Position numbers and translations under genes: made by a program. Positions 37,384-48,944 of a stretch of 64,000 bases of DNA are shown in pieces. The DNA comes from Microdochium bolleyi (Eukaryota > Ascomycota > Sordariomycetes > Xylariales > Microdochiaceae), in the NCBI GenBank assembly GCA_001566295.1, contig KQ964256.1:682001-746000 (forward strand), in the 5' to 3' direction. Position 1 is the stretch's first letter; each line of letters opens with the position of its first letter. Under the pieces are notes generated by a model. It ran no database searches. It was not told the DNA's origin and saw only the letters and a program-made list of their open reading frames with translations.

Positions 37384-37847
37384 TTATTGTGCCCTTCTTG
37401 CCTGTTCTTTCTGTCGTTGCGACAGCTTGAGCCTCAATAGGTTCGGCTTCGGGCAGCTGACGGTGCTTGCGTCGTCGCCGTTTTTCCTATAGAACGCATC
37501 ACAGCAGTCGTACAACGCGTCAATGAGGTGCTGGCAACGAGCCTCGTTGTACGAGTTCTTGGTCAGGCAGTCTACAGCGCGCCATTGTGGCAATGTCAGC
37601 ACAATGATACCGTGAGGATTTTCCTGCCTTGAACCTCACGGCGGCTCACCTTGAATTGCACACTACGCCATCACCATGTTAGCCCTGGCTGAGGTCACAA
37701 TACCAAGAAGGTGTCCAGGTGGTCGAGATACTCACTGCACGAGGATGGCATGGCGGTTTTGCTTGGATGTCCTCTTCTGGAGCCTGTGTGATGCATATGC
37801 AGTCTTGTCAGAGGATGTGGCCTGGGACATTGACGAACCAAAGGCAT
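37384..37847 (-). CDS. CMC4: Mitochondrial intermembrane-space twin-cysteine protein Cmc4
   Basis: Small CX9C-type protein, oxidised and imported by the Mia40 pathway. Model of four exons: 37839-37847 (9 nt), 37736-37783 (48 nt), 37650-37662 (13 nt), 37384-37571, giving 85 residues. The core reads PPCHPRA, CAIQDCL, NEARCQHLIDALYDCCDAFY and SCPKPNLLRLKLSQRQ, closely following the fungal Cmc4 pattern with its paired cysteines. The 13-nt exon (encoding CAIQ plus one base) is required to connect the two cysteine blocks in frame. The first exon (MPL, donor GTTCGT) is the weakest part; the true start could differ. Confidence 0.85.
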
Positions 37848-38740
37848 GGGGCTGTTGAGTTGCAAAAGGATATTAACCATTGTGCGGCAAACAGTCAGCT
37901 ATGTCACCTTTCTGGAAGGTGAGCGGCAAGACCCAGTGGCTGCGCTGGAGATGGCACGGGAGGATGAGCAGGCGGTGATGTCGAAGTCAATTCTTGAAGG
38001 TGGAAGGCGAGGCGCATCACCTTTTCAAGATCCAGCCGGCCCATAAGTACCCTAGGTTACTGACTAAACGTGCTGGACAGCGCGTGACGTACCTTGTTCA
38101 GGCAGGACGTTCGACGGCTTCAAGATGGCATCTGATGAGCCGCGGGTCTTGGCTATCATCAAGTCGCGCACCAAGCCTCTGACGCATAAAGCGTGTGTAC
38201 TTGCTAGGTGCCTTACGTTGTCATCGTGCGGTGATACGCCGCCTGTCTTGATCAAGGGCTCCTTGGGCTCTTCACTGAGGCTGTGGGCCAAGTGCTGCTT
38301 GCGCCTGACGGACCAGGCAAGCACTCTCCCGCTTGAGCACTTGCAGCATAGAGGCCCCACCACCGCCACCTCAACCATGAGGCCTTCCCAGAGGGTTCCG
38401 TGACGACAGCAGAAAGGCGCAAAGGCTTCCACCGTCTCCTCAAACATTCCCCCTTCCCAACTCGCCCTCGTACAACCTCACTGCTCGACCACCAAACGGT
38501 GCGCCGAAGACAACTCTGCTCCTGCAGTAAGTCTCTGCCTGCCACCGCCACGCGAACAAGCCCTCGCGACCATTCACGCTGCTGCGAGTGCCCTTCTTTG
38601 CGCCCTTGCGCGCCGCCCTCCCGTCGGCTCATCTCTACTGCCCATTCTTACCTTGCGCTTCACCCCGCTCCCGGCTAACGTCTCGTGTCCTCCTTCACCA
38701 CAGATCCCTCACCTCGCCAGACCAAACTCGAGCAAACACA
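37848..38740. promoter_or_regulatory. Bidirectional promoter region, CMC4 / SMT3
   Basis: 893 bases between divergent starts. The stretch before the SUMO gene is C/T-rich with many CCTC and CACC runs, as is common for highly expressed fungal genes. Confidence 0.55.
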
Positions 38741-39117
38741 ATGGCCGACGACGGCACACCTCAAGGCGACCAGGGCGCTGCGCCCTCGACCGAGCACCTC
38801 AACATCAAGGTCACGGACAACAACAACGAGGTCTTCTTCAAGATCAAGCGCTCAACAAAGCTGGAGAAGCTCATGACGGCATTCTGCGAGCGGCAGGGCA
38901 AGAACTTGCAGTCTGTCCGGTTCCTGTTCGATGGCCAGCGCGTCCAGCCCACCGACACACCTGATGCTGTAGGTCTCATCCGCATCTGCCACACTAATTT
39001 CCATGACAAACAACCACTTTCATCACACATGGCTAACGACCTATCGACTTGCAGCTCGAAATGCAAGATGGAGACACCCTCGAGGTGCACCAGGAGCAGG
39101 TCGGTGGTTCGTGCTAG
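38741..39117 (+). CDS. SMT3: Small ubiquitin-like modifier (SUMO)
   Basis: Protein modifier attached to lysines in nuclear and other proteins. Exons 38741-38968 and 39055-39117 give 96 residues. A short acidic/polar head is followed by HLNIKVTDNNNEVFFKIK, LEKLMTAFCERQGK, VRFLFDGQRVQPTDTPDALE and MQDGDTLEVHQEQVGG, all standard SUMO. The mature end is GG; a two-residue tail (Ser-Cys) follows for removal by a Ulp-type protease. The intron (86 nt, GTAGGT donor, CTAACG branch) splits DA from LEMQDGD. Confidence 0.97.
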
Positions 39118-39984
39118 AAACCACAGAGTACCTCGATTTTGGGACGGCGGGTATTTCCGCCGTTCGTGGCCAGCCACATAGACAGCCAGCTAGGAGTCAT
39201 ACTCGACAATGCCGGCAATATTGGTCGTTTTCGCCAGCTGATAGCGCAGTGGCCAGCACCAACAAAGACCACCGTCCTGTTCACCACTCTCAGTCGAGCA
39301 ACACATCGGAGAAGACTCAGGTCCTTCTCACGAGGGGCGGCCATGGGAGTCGAGCTCTTTTGTCGCTTTCTTCGCAGCAACGGCTGGTGCCAGCCAGTAC
39401 TGCCATCTTACGGAGGTGTTCAGGGGTGATTTCAGAACTTCGGTGAGCGACCATCAACGTCGCATATGACAAGAACGCCACGCTGGAAATAGACAAATAA
39501 GCAGATGCTATCATCTTTCGGCCACGCCTCTCGTGCAGTTCTAGATGATTTTGCGCGTTTTGTTGCAGAGGAACCATGGGGTCTTACCTTGAGGTGATTG
39601 CTCACTCTATGCATGTTTCATCCTTTTGCAACCAGTGCAGACTTGACTTGTCCTAATTGATACGGTCCTTGCCGCAGCTCCTCGGGCGACGACTACTTTT
39701 CGAGGCCCACGGAATTGCTCAGAAATCATATTCTCGTGGGAGAATTCCGAGACCTGACGTGAAGCACCAGCACGCATTATCGAGGATCCCAGCAAGCGGC
39801 TATTCACTAATTCATACATTTAAACATGTGTGCTAAACTCCTGTCTGAAAACCATGAACCCCTTCGTTCAAATCATTACAATCATTCTCGTATGCATGGT
39901 CTCACACTGTGTCGCGCCTCGGGTGCGTGGCTTTCTACGGGCAGGCGAAAAAGTCCCTTGAAAAGCGTCGCTGTTCGTCCACCC
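39118..39984. other. Convergent 3' intergenic region
   Basis: 867 bases between the stops of the SUMO and LIM genes. Frames here are short and not protein-like. Confidence 0.55.
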
Positions 39985-42644
39985 TCACATCTTCAGCTCG
40001 CTCGCACGACACATTGTGCACAGCACGATGCTCTCGCCGGCCCGCGTGACGGGGAAAATCTGCCCGTCATCAAAGCCCCCATGACACGTCGCACACCGGA
40101 AGCACTCGTCGTGCCACTCCCCACCCAAGGCCTGGACATACTGCCCGATGACGGCCTTCTTGCACTTGCAGCACTTGGGCGCCCGGCGCTCGGTGCGCTT
40201 AGTCTGGCAGTTGACGCACCAGGCGTAGCCGTCCTTTTCGATGTGCGTCATCCCCTGCTTGAAGGGGTCGCCGCACTCGGCGCAGAAGAAGTGGCCGTAA
40301 TGCCAATGCTGGCCAAGCGCGATGATATGCTCGCCGAGGATCGATGTCTTGCAGTGTTTGCAGCGCGGCGCGAAGTGCTCGTGCCAATCCAGGTGACAAA
40401 AGAAGCGCAGCCGATCGTCGCCGTCTTCGCCCATGGTTTGACCGGGTACTTCTTCCAAGAGCTCACCAGCCGCCCTTCGCCTGATGCGATCGAGGCGCTC
40501 CGCGCGGAAGTTGTCGGGCTCCGGACTGATCTCGAGGGCTTCGAGGCGTGTGCCGCAAGTGTAGCAGCGGAAGCACTGAGGATGGAACTTTTCTTGCGAG
40601 CCGCCCAAAGCCACTACCCGACCCTCAATGGGCAGCTGACACTCATGGCACGTTGCAGTACTCCTGCTCGCAGCAGACGGTGCAGGAGACCAGTGGCTTC
40701 TCCGTCGCTCATCCCAGCTGTGAGCTTGCTGATTGGGCGTACCGCGCTTGGTAGGAGTCGGAAGAGGCCTGGCAGAAGGTCTGGTCGTAGCAGTGCTTGG
40801 TGTGCCGTTCCTGCTGTTTGTGTTCTCATCATCTGGCGTGACGATAGTAGGGATACCAGGAACGCTGTTATGGTCGTTGTCGTCGAAGTCATCGTCGCCG
40901 GGCAGCACTATCGTAGGAATAGTCGGAGGGTTGTCCCCAACAACAATAGTAGGCACTGTGGGCCCAGTATCGCCCTCTATGCAAATACTTGGGATGGGAG
41001 GTGAGACTGCTGGCTTTTTCGGTGGTGACGGCGCGGCATTAACATGCGACGTAATCGAGACAGCAGGGATAGGTGGTGGTGGTGTCGGCCTTTTTGCTTC
41101 CTGCTGTCGAAACTCGACAGGGACGGGTTTGGCGACGTCTGGCCTCGAATCAGTACCCTGCTCCGGGGCCTTCCAGGTCTTGTCAAAGCTTACGATGGGA
41201 CGTCCGGGACTATCGCTAACCGCAGACGGAGTGGGGAGTTTTGCACTGCGGTCCTGCAGGCGCATGCTCGTCGCCTGCCGGATGTCGTCGCCGCGGATCT
41301 CAATTCCGTTCTTTTTGGGTACATCGTCCTGATCCTGTTTCTTCCGGCGGTCGAACGGGCTATTAGTTGTGTAGCCCGCGTTCCGCGACTGTGAGGGGGG
41401 ATTCTGGTGGATCTCCCGCCTGGACCACAGCTTGAATGCAGAAGGAGGCGCTCTAGTTGCTGATGGCTCGGCAGCCGCCTTTGAGACGGCCGCAGTGGCC
41501 ACCGTGGCGTTTCCCTGATTCGGCTTCAACGGCTCCTCAGGCTTGACAGGTTGTTGACTCAACTTCTGGCTCCTGTCTTGAGTATTACTCTCGGGTTCCT
41601 CCCAAATCTGGTCCCCAGAGAAAGGCTTCTGAACTTCGCCGCTGATGTTTCGCTTGAGGCTACTCCGCCGGCGGTGGCTCGAAGTACGTCGTCCAGTCCT
41701 TCCGAGGCTACCGTAGGTTTTGGCATTGACGGATTCCTCCGAAGCCCGACGTGACTGCTCAAGGCTTTTGCGATCCTCCTCTGGAGTGGTCCTGCCTTCA
41801 CTGCCGGAGGAGTGGCACGAGACAGAGCGGGCGGCATCCCTGGCCAGGCCAGTCACTGCGATATCTGACCCGTAGCGACCGGCACTAGCGGCTCGCGCAT
41901 GGGCGTAGCTGTCACGGCGCAGATGAGCCTTGTATGCATAAGGCGCACCTGGCTCGGGAGGTTTGACCCCGTTCTGGTGCTGCCAGACGAGCTCGGCAGC
42001 TTCGTCCAGGGCCGCATTGTAGAGACGGGAATCCTCTGGGTCTTCTTGTGCATCGGCAGCCTGATCTGAGGGCTTCTGGCTCTTGTCTTTGAGGTCCATG
42101 TCGACCATGGCCTGGCGCAAGGAGACTGCCTCCTCCTTCTCCATCCACCTCTGGCCTCGCTCAATGTATGTAGCAGTCGGCACGATCTGCCCGGGCTTGA
42201 GGGGAGCTACAGGCTTATCGGGATAGTAGTCACGTGTGGATGTTGACATGGATGAGTAACGGGAAGCCATGGAACCAGATAGGCTGGGGCGGCTTGCCGG
42301 GACTTTCGGCTCTGCTGAAGTAGGCGGCTGGCTGTGGAGCGAGGTCTGGGAAGCCATAGGAGCACCTCCAAGGGATGGGCGGCTGGGACCAGATCGGTCG
42401 CTGTCACGGCGAGGAAGGCTGGTGGACGAAGGAGGTGGGCGGGCACCGGCTGGCCTGGTCTGGCGGTTGTCGCGTAGACTGGCGAGATAGGAAGCTGTCA
42501 AGACGACGAGATGAGCTGCGTGTCGTGTATGAAGACCAGCCAGGGGCTGCACTCACCAAACTGGTCGCTACTCATGTAGGAAGGCGATGGCGGCGTGACC
42601 TTCCTGGCGGAAGACCGCTCCTTGGAGCTGCCGCGTTTCAACAT
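39985..42644 (-). CDS. Three-LIM-domain protein, paxillin-like
   Basis: Likely a cytoskeletal or cell-polarity adaptor; zinc-binding LIM domains mediate protein contacts. Exons 42557-42644 and 39985-42494 give 865 residues. The first 640 are disordered, rich in Ser/Pro/Arg, with PTPPPPIP and repeated PTIV motifs (PTVPTIVVGDNPPTIPTIV) around residues 535-585. LIM1 starts CHECQLPIEGRVVALGG (about residue 646) and has a longer spacer between its two fingers. LIM2 starts CKHCKTSILGEHIIALG (about 741), LIM3 CCKCKKAVIGQYVQALGG (about 801), the latter with CFRCATCHGGF and ending LCTMC. The order of a disordered head and C-terminal LIMs resembles yeast Pxl1 and animal paxillin; orthology is not proven. 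Confidence 0.9.
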
Positions 42645-43518
42645 GGTAGTGGAGGCTTGTGTTTACTCTTGGTGCTGTGTTGTAGAGGTGCTTGGCGAGG
42701 TTGGCGGACGTCTTACGGTGGAAGCGGCGAGGAGAAGAGGGCATTGCTGTGGAAGGGAGACGGGTGAAGGGAAGCCAGCGTGTCAATGACTTTATCGGGA
42801 GCATGACATGGCTACCACGTCGTCACCAGCGTTGGCGGCGTGAACATGGCCCAGGATGGTACGGTCTTGTTGTCTTGGCCGGGGGTTTGGAGGGGCGCCA
42901 CCCGCCATTGCCAGTTGTCCGGGCAATGAGGCGGCCTAGCCTGCCCCAGCACCAAGGTCCACCCTTCCAGATCGTTCTTCACATGTCGGGGTTGCGCCAG
43001 GGGTCATGGCAACGCTGCGGTTTGTGCCTGGCGGCGAGACCAGGAATTATGACTCTTCAGTACCGAGTCCAGACACAACCGCGCCCGCCATCTCATCTCG
43101 CAACACGCCTATCCCTGCTCACCACACGACGCGATCCGTGATGTAGGTACCTACCCGCACTCCGTCGCGCTCACGCTGTGCAGTAGTCAAGCAGTTAACC
43201 ACTCTCGTTGCCCAACAAAGCTTCTTCGCACGACCCGGCGCGATCGCATGATTGTGTACAAGGCGAGCGATCATTATTGCAGGGCTGCAAATCTATCTGT
43301 AGTCCCCGTAAAACAAGCAAATCTCAGCACGTCTCCACCACAAACCCCAAGACTTCTGGCAATTGCAAATAAAGTACTTCTCAATCACAGTCGCATATCG
43401 TTATCATCGTACGCCCCAGCCCATCCTACTTTCCCCAACCGCGTCTAAGGGTGTCCCCTCCTTCCAACTTACCCTATATCGCAACCAGGCCTAAGACTCG
43501 AGGGCGACCTCGGCCACT
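42645..43518. other. Intergenic region, LIM promoter and 3' side of secreted-protein gene
   Basis: 874 bases between two - strand genes. A 149-codon frame (42692-43141, +) shows no recognisable motif and probably is chance. Confidence 0.5.
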
Positions 43519-46018
43519 CTAGAGTACTTGAGGCTGCCACTCAGTGCAACTATGCCAACCAGCCAAGTCGGTACAGCAGTTGACGCGGTTGCGCTGGCTG
43601 GGCATGGATACCGCTGTGCCATCTGACTGGGTGACGATCTTGATCTGGGTGCCGGGAGTCATGAATGACGAGGCAGGCCAGACCCTGACGTATGGCGACG
43701 ATCCTTTGAGAACCACTGCGTTAGCGATGTTGTATCTGCCAAAGTGCAGATACTTGGGGGTAGGGAGGCATTTCGAGATAAAGTGCTACCAAGAACTTAC
43801 CCTTTTGGATACCGTGGTTGTTCCTGTATACCTGGACAGCGTCATAGTACTTGTAGTACACGGTGCCGGGCGCATTTTCGTACCAGGTAGCCGTCACATG
43901 CATAGTCGCGTGGCCCCAGTCAAACGTTGCGGCATACCAGCTAAGAGTGAGCTGCCGGCTGCCCTGAGCCCCAGTGACGCGCCAGTACACACCAACAGGC
44001 CAGCCAGTGTACATATACTGATCAGTCCCCTGGTACACGTTCATCGTGATCGCCTCATTGTGGTTGTTGGGGTTGGTGAAGTAGAATGCTCCGTCAGTCT
44101 TGACCTGTATGACGCTGGTACAAACGCCAAAGAGACAGAGTGGGAATGGAAGCTGGACAACAGCACTGCCGCCTCTGACACCATATGGATTAGCACCAGG
44201 AGTACCCTTTGACGCGTCCCACCTGCCCCAGATGGGAACTAGGTTCTTGTACTCGGCCAGCTGCGAGGGCACCACACACGTCGACAGGCCCGCGGTGGTG
44301 GTGGCAACCACCGTAGTGGTAGTCGTCTGGGAAGCGAAGACCGTGTTCACAACGGTGGCAGTGCCGGTTGCCACGGACGAGCAGGCCTCAGAGATCCTGG
44401 ACGCAGCCCAGCCAGCGACAGATGCAGGCGTGGGGACAGCGCGCCGGGCAAGCGGCGCAGTACCATTAGTAGGGGCAGCGCCGGTAGTGTACTCGGTTAA
44501 GATGGCGACCGTGCTGGGCCCGAGGTTGTCCACGGTCTCGATGACGGCGTCAATGGTCGCGAGAGAGGCTATAGGCGCAGGCGTCGGCGCAGGAGCCGAG
44601 TCGGGGGTCACTTCTTGGCGGGCGAAGCGCAGGCCGCGCTTCCACTGGGCATTACCCGTGACGGTGTTTACCCCCGCAGTAGTAACTGTCGTGGTAGATG
44701 TCTCGGTGGCAACGATCCTCTCAGCCGGCGTCACAGTCGTGGAAACAGTGGCCTGAGGGGCGCTGTACGAGATGTAAGACGAGCAGAACTCCTGCCCCTC
44801 TGTCTTCAGATAGTCAATGCTGGAAGTGCAGATGGGCTGACGGTCAGCCTTTGAGTACCAGAAGCTGTTGGAGAATGTCCACTTGGTTCCGTCCGCATCA
44901 GTGCTTCCAGTGTTCGTGGCGTAAGTAGCAGCGAAGTCAGAAGTGTACATTGTGCACATCTGGCCCGTGATGCTTGAGCCTGAGGAAGTCTGCTTGTGGA
45001 CAAGGTAAGTGCCAAAGGCAGCACACTTGGACGGCTTGCCGCTAGCAGGCGGGTGGGCGATATTGTACTCAGTCTGAGCATCGCAGGCGGCAGAACACAA
45101 CCGGGGATCGAACGGCTGATTGGTGTAGATCTTGTAGCCCATGTATGTCCAGGTACCTGCGCAATCACGCAGCGGAGCCTGCATGGAAGCCTGATTGAGG
45201 CTCGCAGGGCCGTTATACCCATCGACGGGACCGCCAACAGAGTACGAGGTGTAGGCGGTGGATCCAGCGATGCCGACCTGGAACTGGTCCCTCCACTGGC
45301 CTTTGTTTGTGGCGGTGGTCGGATCGAGAGGCACTCCCCAGAAACTACACTTGATATTGGCCGTAGCAAGGGGGTTCTCGCAACCGGGACCTGGATTGAC
45401 GACGGGGCTACGCTCGAAGAAGATGTTGAAGGCCAAGCAGCCATCCTTCTCCGTGCACTTCTTGGCGCAAAGGGCGACGTCGTATCCAGTCGAGAGAAGG
45501 GTGTAGCCCAAATAGGCGCTGGCGCTGTTGGCACCGTCGGCATTCTTGAAGTTCTGAAAGTAGCCAGCGGGGGTCGCAGCGGCATTGGCCACAGAGGCAA
45601 TGTTGGGGTCGGCCTTGAACGCAGCGTAGCTCGAGGCATCAATGTTGTAAGGATTGCCGTTCGTAGCTTCAGGATCACAGGCGGCGCGAACCATGAGCTG
45701 CCCCCGCACAACCTGCCGGCGGGTAGGAGTGCCCGTTTCTTGCGCGGGGGAGTCACCGGCCGCATTAATAGCGTCAGCAGTCTGGGCCGGGAAGACACTG
45801 AGCGGCGCGTCGGACACCGCAGCAGCGGCGGTGGCGACAGCCGCATCGGCGTTGTAGTTTACCACCTGTTCCGCAAGACCGGGGACAATGACGATCTCAG
45901 GCTCAGGAAGACTCTTGAGGTAGGCTGTATCCAGAGCATCGGGGACTTCGACAGCAGGACCATCGTCGACGGCGGCAACCGTAGCTGCCAGAGCAGCGAG
46001 GAGGAAGTGAGAACGCAT
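43519..46018 (-). CDS. Large secreted cysteine- and threonine-rich protein, function unknown
   Basis: Exons 43801-46018 and 43519-43715 give 804 residues. It begins with a clear signal peptide (MRSHFLLAALAATVAAVDDG). Two cysteine blocks look apple/PAN-like: DVALCAKKCTEKDGCLAF (about 180) and DPRLCSAACDAQ (about 305). A Thr/Val-rich stretch with TTTTTVV runs follows (about 425-580), then a C-terminal domain rich in aromatic residues (WGRWDASKG, TDGAFYFTNPNNHNEAI, MYTGWPVGVYWRV). Dibasic sites RR at 100-101, KR at 460-461 and RR at 525-526 could be Kex2 cuts. The acceptor at 43716 is chosen because it alone of the nearby AGs keeps the biased coding frame of the last exon. No GPI signal is seen. 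I do not recognise a family; an extracellular or wall protein is inferred. Confidence 0.75.
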
Positions 46019-48944
46019 AGGTAGTGTGCCAGGGGTATGAAGAGGCAGGTGAAGATGAGATGCAACTCGGGACTGTGGGTGATGCTGTTCTCTTCACTAA
46101 TACCTTCAACCACGGCGGCGCCTGCGACTTATATAGCCATGGCTTCGACAGCAGAGCTGGACTCTCAACCACAACTCAGCAAGCGGACGGCAGGGACGGG
46201 AAACCACCTAGAGCAGCGGGACTGTGGGTATCGGGGAGGCGCCTTGATGGTGAGAGATGATGCTTGTGACGATGGCCGCTGTTGTTGGGCAACGAGCATG
46301 CCTGACCCTTGGTGGCTTGAGAGCTGACGGTGAAGTGCACGACGTGGCTGCTGTCCACGGACCATGGTCATTTTTGAGCGAGACCGAGACCGAGACCGTC
46401 TCGGACCACTACGGCGCTGTCTCCAGAGGGTGACTGCAAGACTGGACAGATCTAGAAACATGATGTGGCGGCCGGCGAAACGAGGCGCGGCCATGGCTGG
46501 CTGAGTGGTTGTCAGCTAGCTGCGGTAATCCGCAGTAATTCCCGGGGTCTGTTCATGGCGTTCGTGCCGTGTGGTAGGTAGCGTCCATACCTAGGGAGGT
46601 AGTGATTACGCAAGGTAAGGTACTTTGCAGGTAAGCTAGACGTTTGTTGCCCGTGACGCTGGCGTGCCGCCCTGCAAGGCCCCGAGCAGGAGTGCAGAGT
46701 TCTTCGTACTCTTGTAGCTAGTGTCGGGATGGCCTTTTATTCCCCGACGCATGGCGCAGCAACAAAACGTTAGGGCTGCCGCGTTAGCCATGGCGATCGG
46801 TGGCCGTGAGCGAGCTAGAAGAGAAGGTACGCGGAGGCAGTACGTAGCCGGCTCTTGTGTGTAGCTGCTGAAGTCGGGACTAGGTTCGTGATAGTCAGGG
46901 GCGGGGGACTGTGGTGGCTCTTTGTCTCGCCAAGCCTTGCTGGCGCCGTGGTATGCCGGCCACTGTCACGCGCGAGCATCCAAGGCAGGTATCAGGTTCC
47001 AGACCTGCCGGTTGAGGTCGTTGGTCGTGTCATGTTTGTGCCGTCTTGGTGTCTGCAGTCTCGCTACCTTAAGGTGGGTAGCTCCACATGGCCGGCCACC
47101 TGGCCTGGGTGTCCGCACTCAGCTTCCAGCTGAGCTACTCTAGGGTACCCGAAGCTTCAATATATTCCCATCATGGAAGGGACAGCAAGGTCGTCCGTTC
47201 AGCACCGCGGCTCGGGCCTCGACGGGCCGTGGTCGAGTCCCTATCGGGCGCGTAGCGTAGGGGCCCTGCCTACAATACGCCTACAACAGGGCACAGTCGG
47301 GCGCATGCACGGCATCTGCTCCGGCCTGCACTCGGACCTGGCGTGTCACCAACCCCAGCCCTCAGCTCGCCCGGATCTTCAGCTGCATGCAATATTATGT
47401 ATCTCAACGTGCTTGGCGCATGCGTGCACGGCTGGGCGAGCAACACTCACGCGGCTGCCCCGGCCGCACACGTGTTCTCGGCCGCGAGCGCCGACTGTCC
47501 CTCGCTTCTGCTTGTCCACCGCTCTTGTGCCTGCGCCGTGTCTGGGACCGCGTGGCGTCGGACCCAGCCCGTTGGCCTGCTTCTCCTGGCCTGTTCCTCG
47601 ACCGTTCGGCACTCGAAGGCGTGCTGATCCGCTGACCAGGCAGCCCGCGCGCCTCTTAGACAGGAAAACGAACTTTCGACGTCTGGAACCCTCACCTCGT
47701 GGCGGCAGCCGACCCCTCGCAGACGGCTGAGACAAGCATCGGGCCCTGCTACCCTCTTTGGGAATCCGACTCACGCGGCAGTGGCGTCGGCCAGACGGTG
47801 GAATCCAGGGTCGCAGCGGCGCAGAGTTCCAGATGCGTGATCGAATTTGGCGGGCCACTCATGGGTTTTCTACATCCCGATCACAGGCCCGTTGGTGGAA
47901 GTGATCAGCTTTCATCCCCACGACAATGTGCTCCTCGAACACGGGCTCCAGCCGAGCCGAGCTGTTGATACACGATCGGCTTCGTGGCCGAACCCAAGCC
48001 TGCCTGCATTTGGCACTACTCGAGGGCAGTCTCCGCAAGCGATCGTGGCAAGCCCAAACTTGCTGAGAATGGCGAGTCTATGACTGCACTTGGGGGCAAG
48101 ATCGGGCCATGTACTTGCCAGTACAGCTGCCCAAACCTTGACGCTTTTCTAATAATATACAGAACCCGTTGTGTTTTATGCACGCCAAGCACTAGTATAC
48201 CAGGTACGTCAAGGGCATAGGGGCCACCCAGCCAGGCACATCCAGCCGAGCCTTCAGAATGCCATGAAATAGCCCCAGGACGCCTATTGTAGCCTAGTGT
48301 GGCTCGGGCGCCGGTCATCACGAACTTTCAAGTGTGCCCCAGCCCTGGAGGGTGTACACCCTGCAATCAGGTGCTCCGTATCTCGAAACGAGCAAAGACT
48401 GCACGCGCCTCGGATTGTTCACAGATCGCTGCTCAGGACATCATTGGTACAGTGCGTAGCCGCTGGAACCCGACAGCTCACCGACCAAACGTAGCACGCC
48501 GAAGCGTACTCGGGCGAGGGCGGTGCCGGCACATGGCAGTCATCAGGGCCGGTGTCGGCTTTCAGGGTCCGGGATTACGTACTTCACCCCGGGACACGCT
48601 GGGCCGGACCAGTGCTTGGCACCTCTACCCGGCTATCGGATCCGTTCCTGGTCGGCATTTTGCGTTATTCCCGGGCGGCGGCCATCTCCAGCCCACGAGC
48701 CCAGATCCCATCGTCATTTCACGACGCAGAACAACCGTCCCTATCCTATGCCGGTACATATCACTGTCAATCTTAGGCCAGATCCCCGCTCCTTAGTCCT
48801 GTGAACGTTTCGTCCACGTCGAGGAACCTGTCCAAGAACACGTGCACGGCCGGTTCGCGACATTGCCAAGCGCAACGTCAGTGGCGTTCCTGCGTCATCC
48901 GGAAATTGTCATTGCGAGTGCGTTTCCAATGATCACGGGCAAAC
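46019..48944. other. Long intergenic region between two divergent genes
   Basis: 2.93 kb containing the promoters of the secreted-protein gene and the monocarboxylate-type transporter. It holds many GC-rich overlapping frames (the longest 185 codons at 47173-47730) with opposing-strand shadows and no domain, intron signal or consistent frame. I see no gene. Confidence 0.5.
46390..46404. promoter_or_regulatory. 15-bp inverted repeat CCGAGACCGTCTCGG
   Basis: Perfect 7-bp arms around one central base, ending in CCG and CGG triplets nine bases apart, the general form of a Zn2Cys6 factor site. It is next to a GAGACC tandem run and 372 bases upstream of the secreted-protein start. Function is inference. 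Confidence 0.35.

Noticed and set aside
47173..47858. Overlapping frames of 185 (+) and 159 (-) codons
   Set aside because: Mutual shadows in GC-rich sequence with Arg/Pro/Cys-rich products; no family features.
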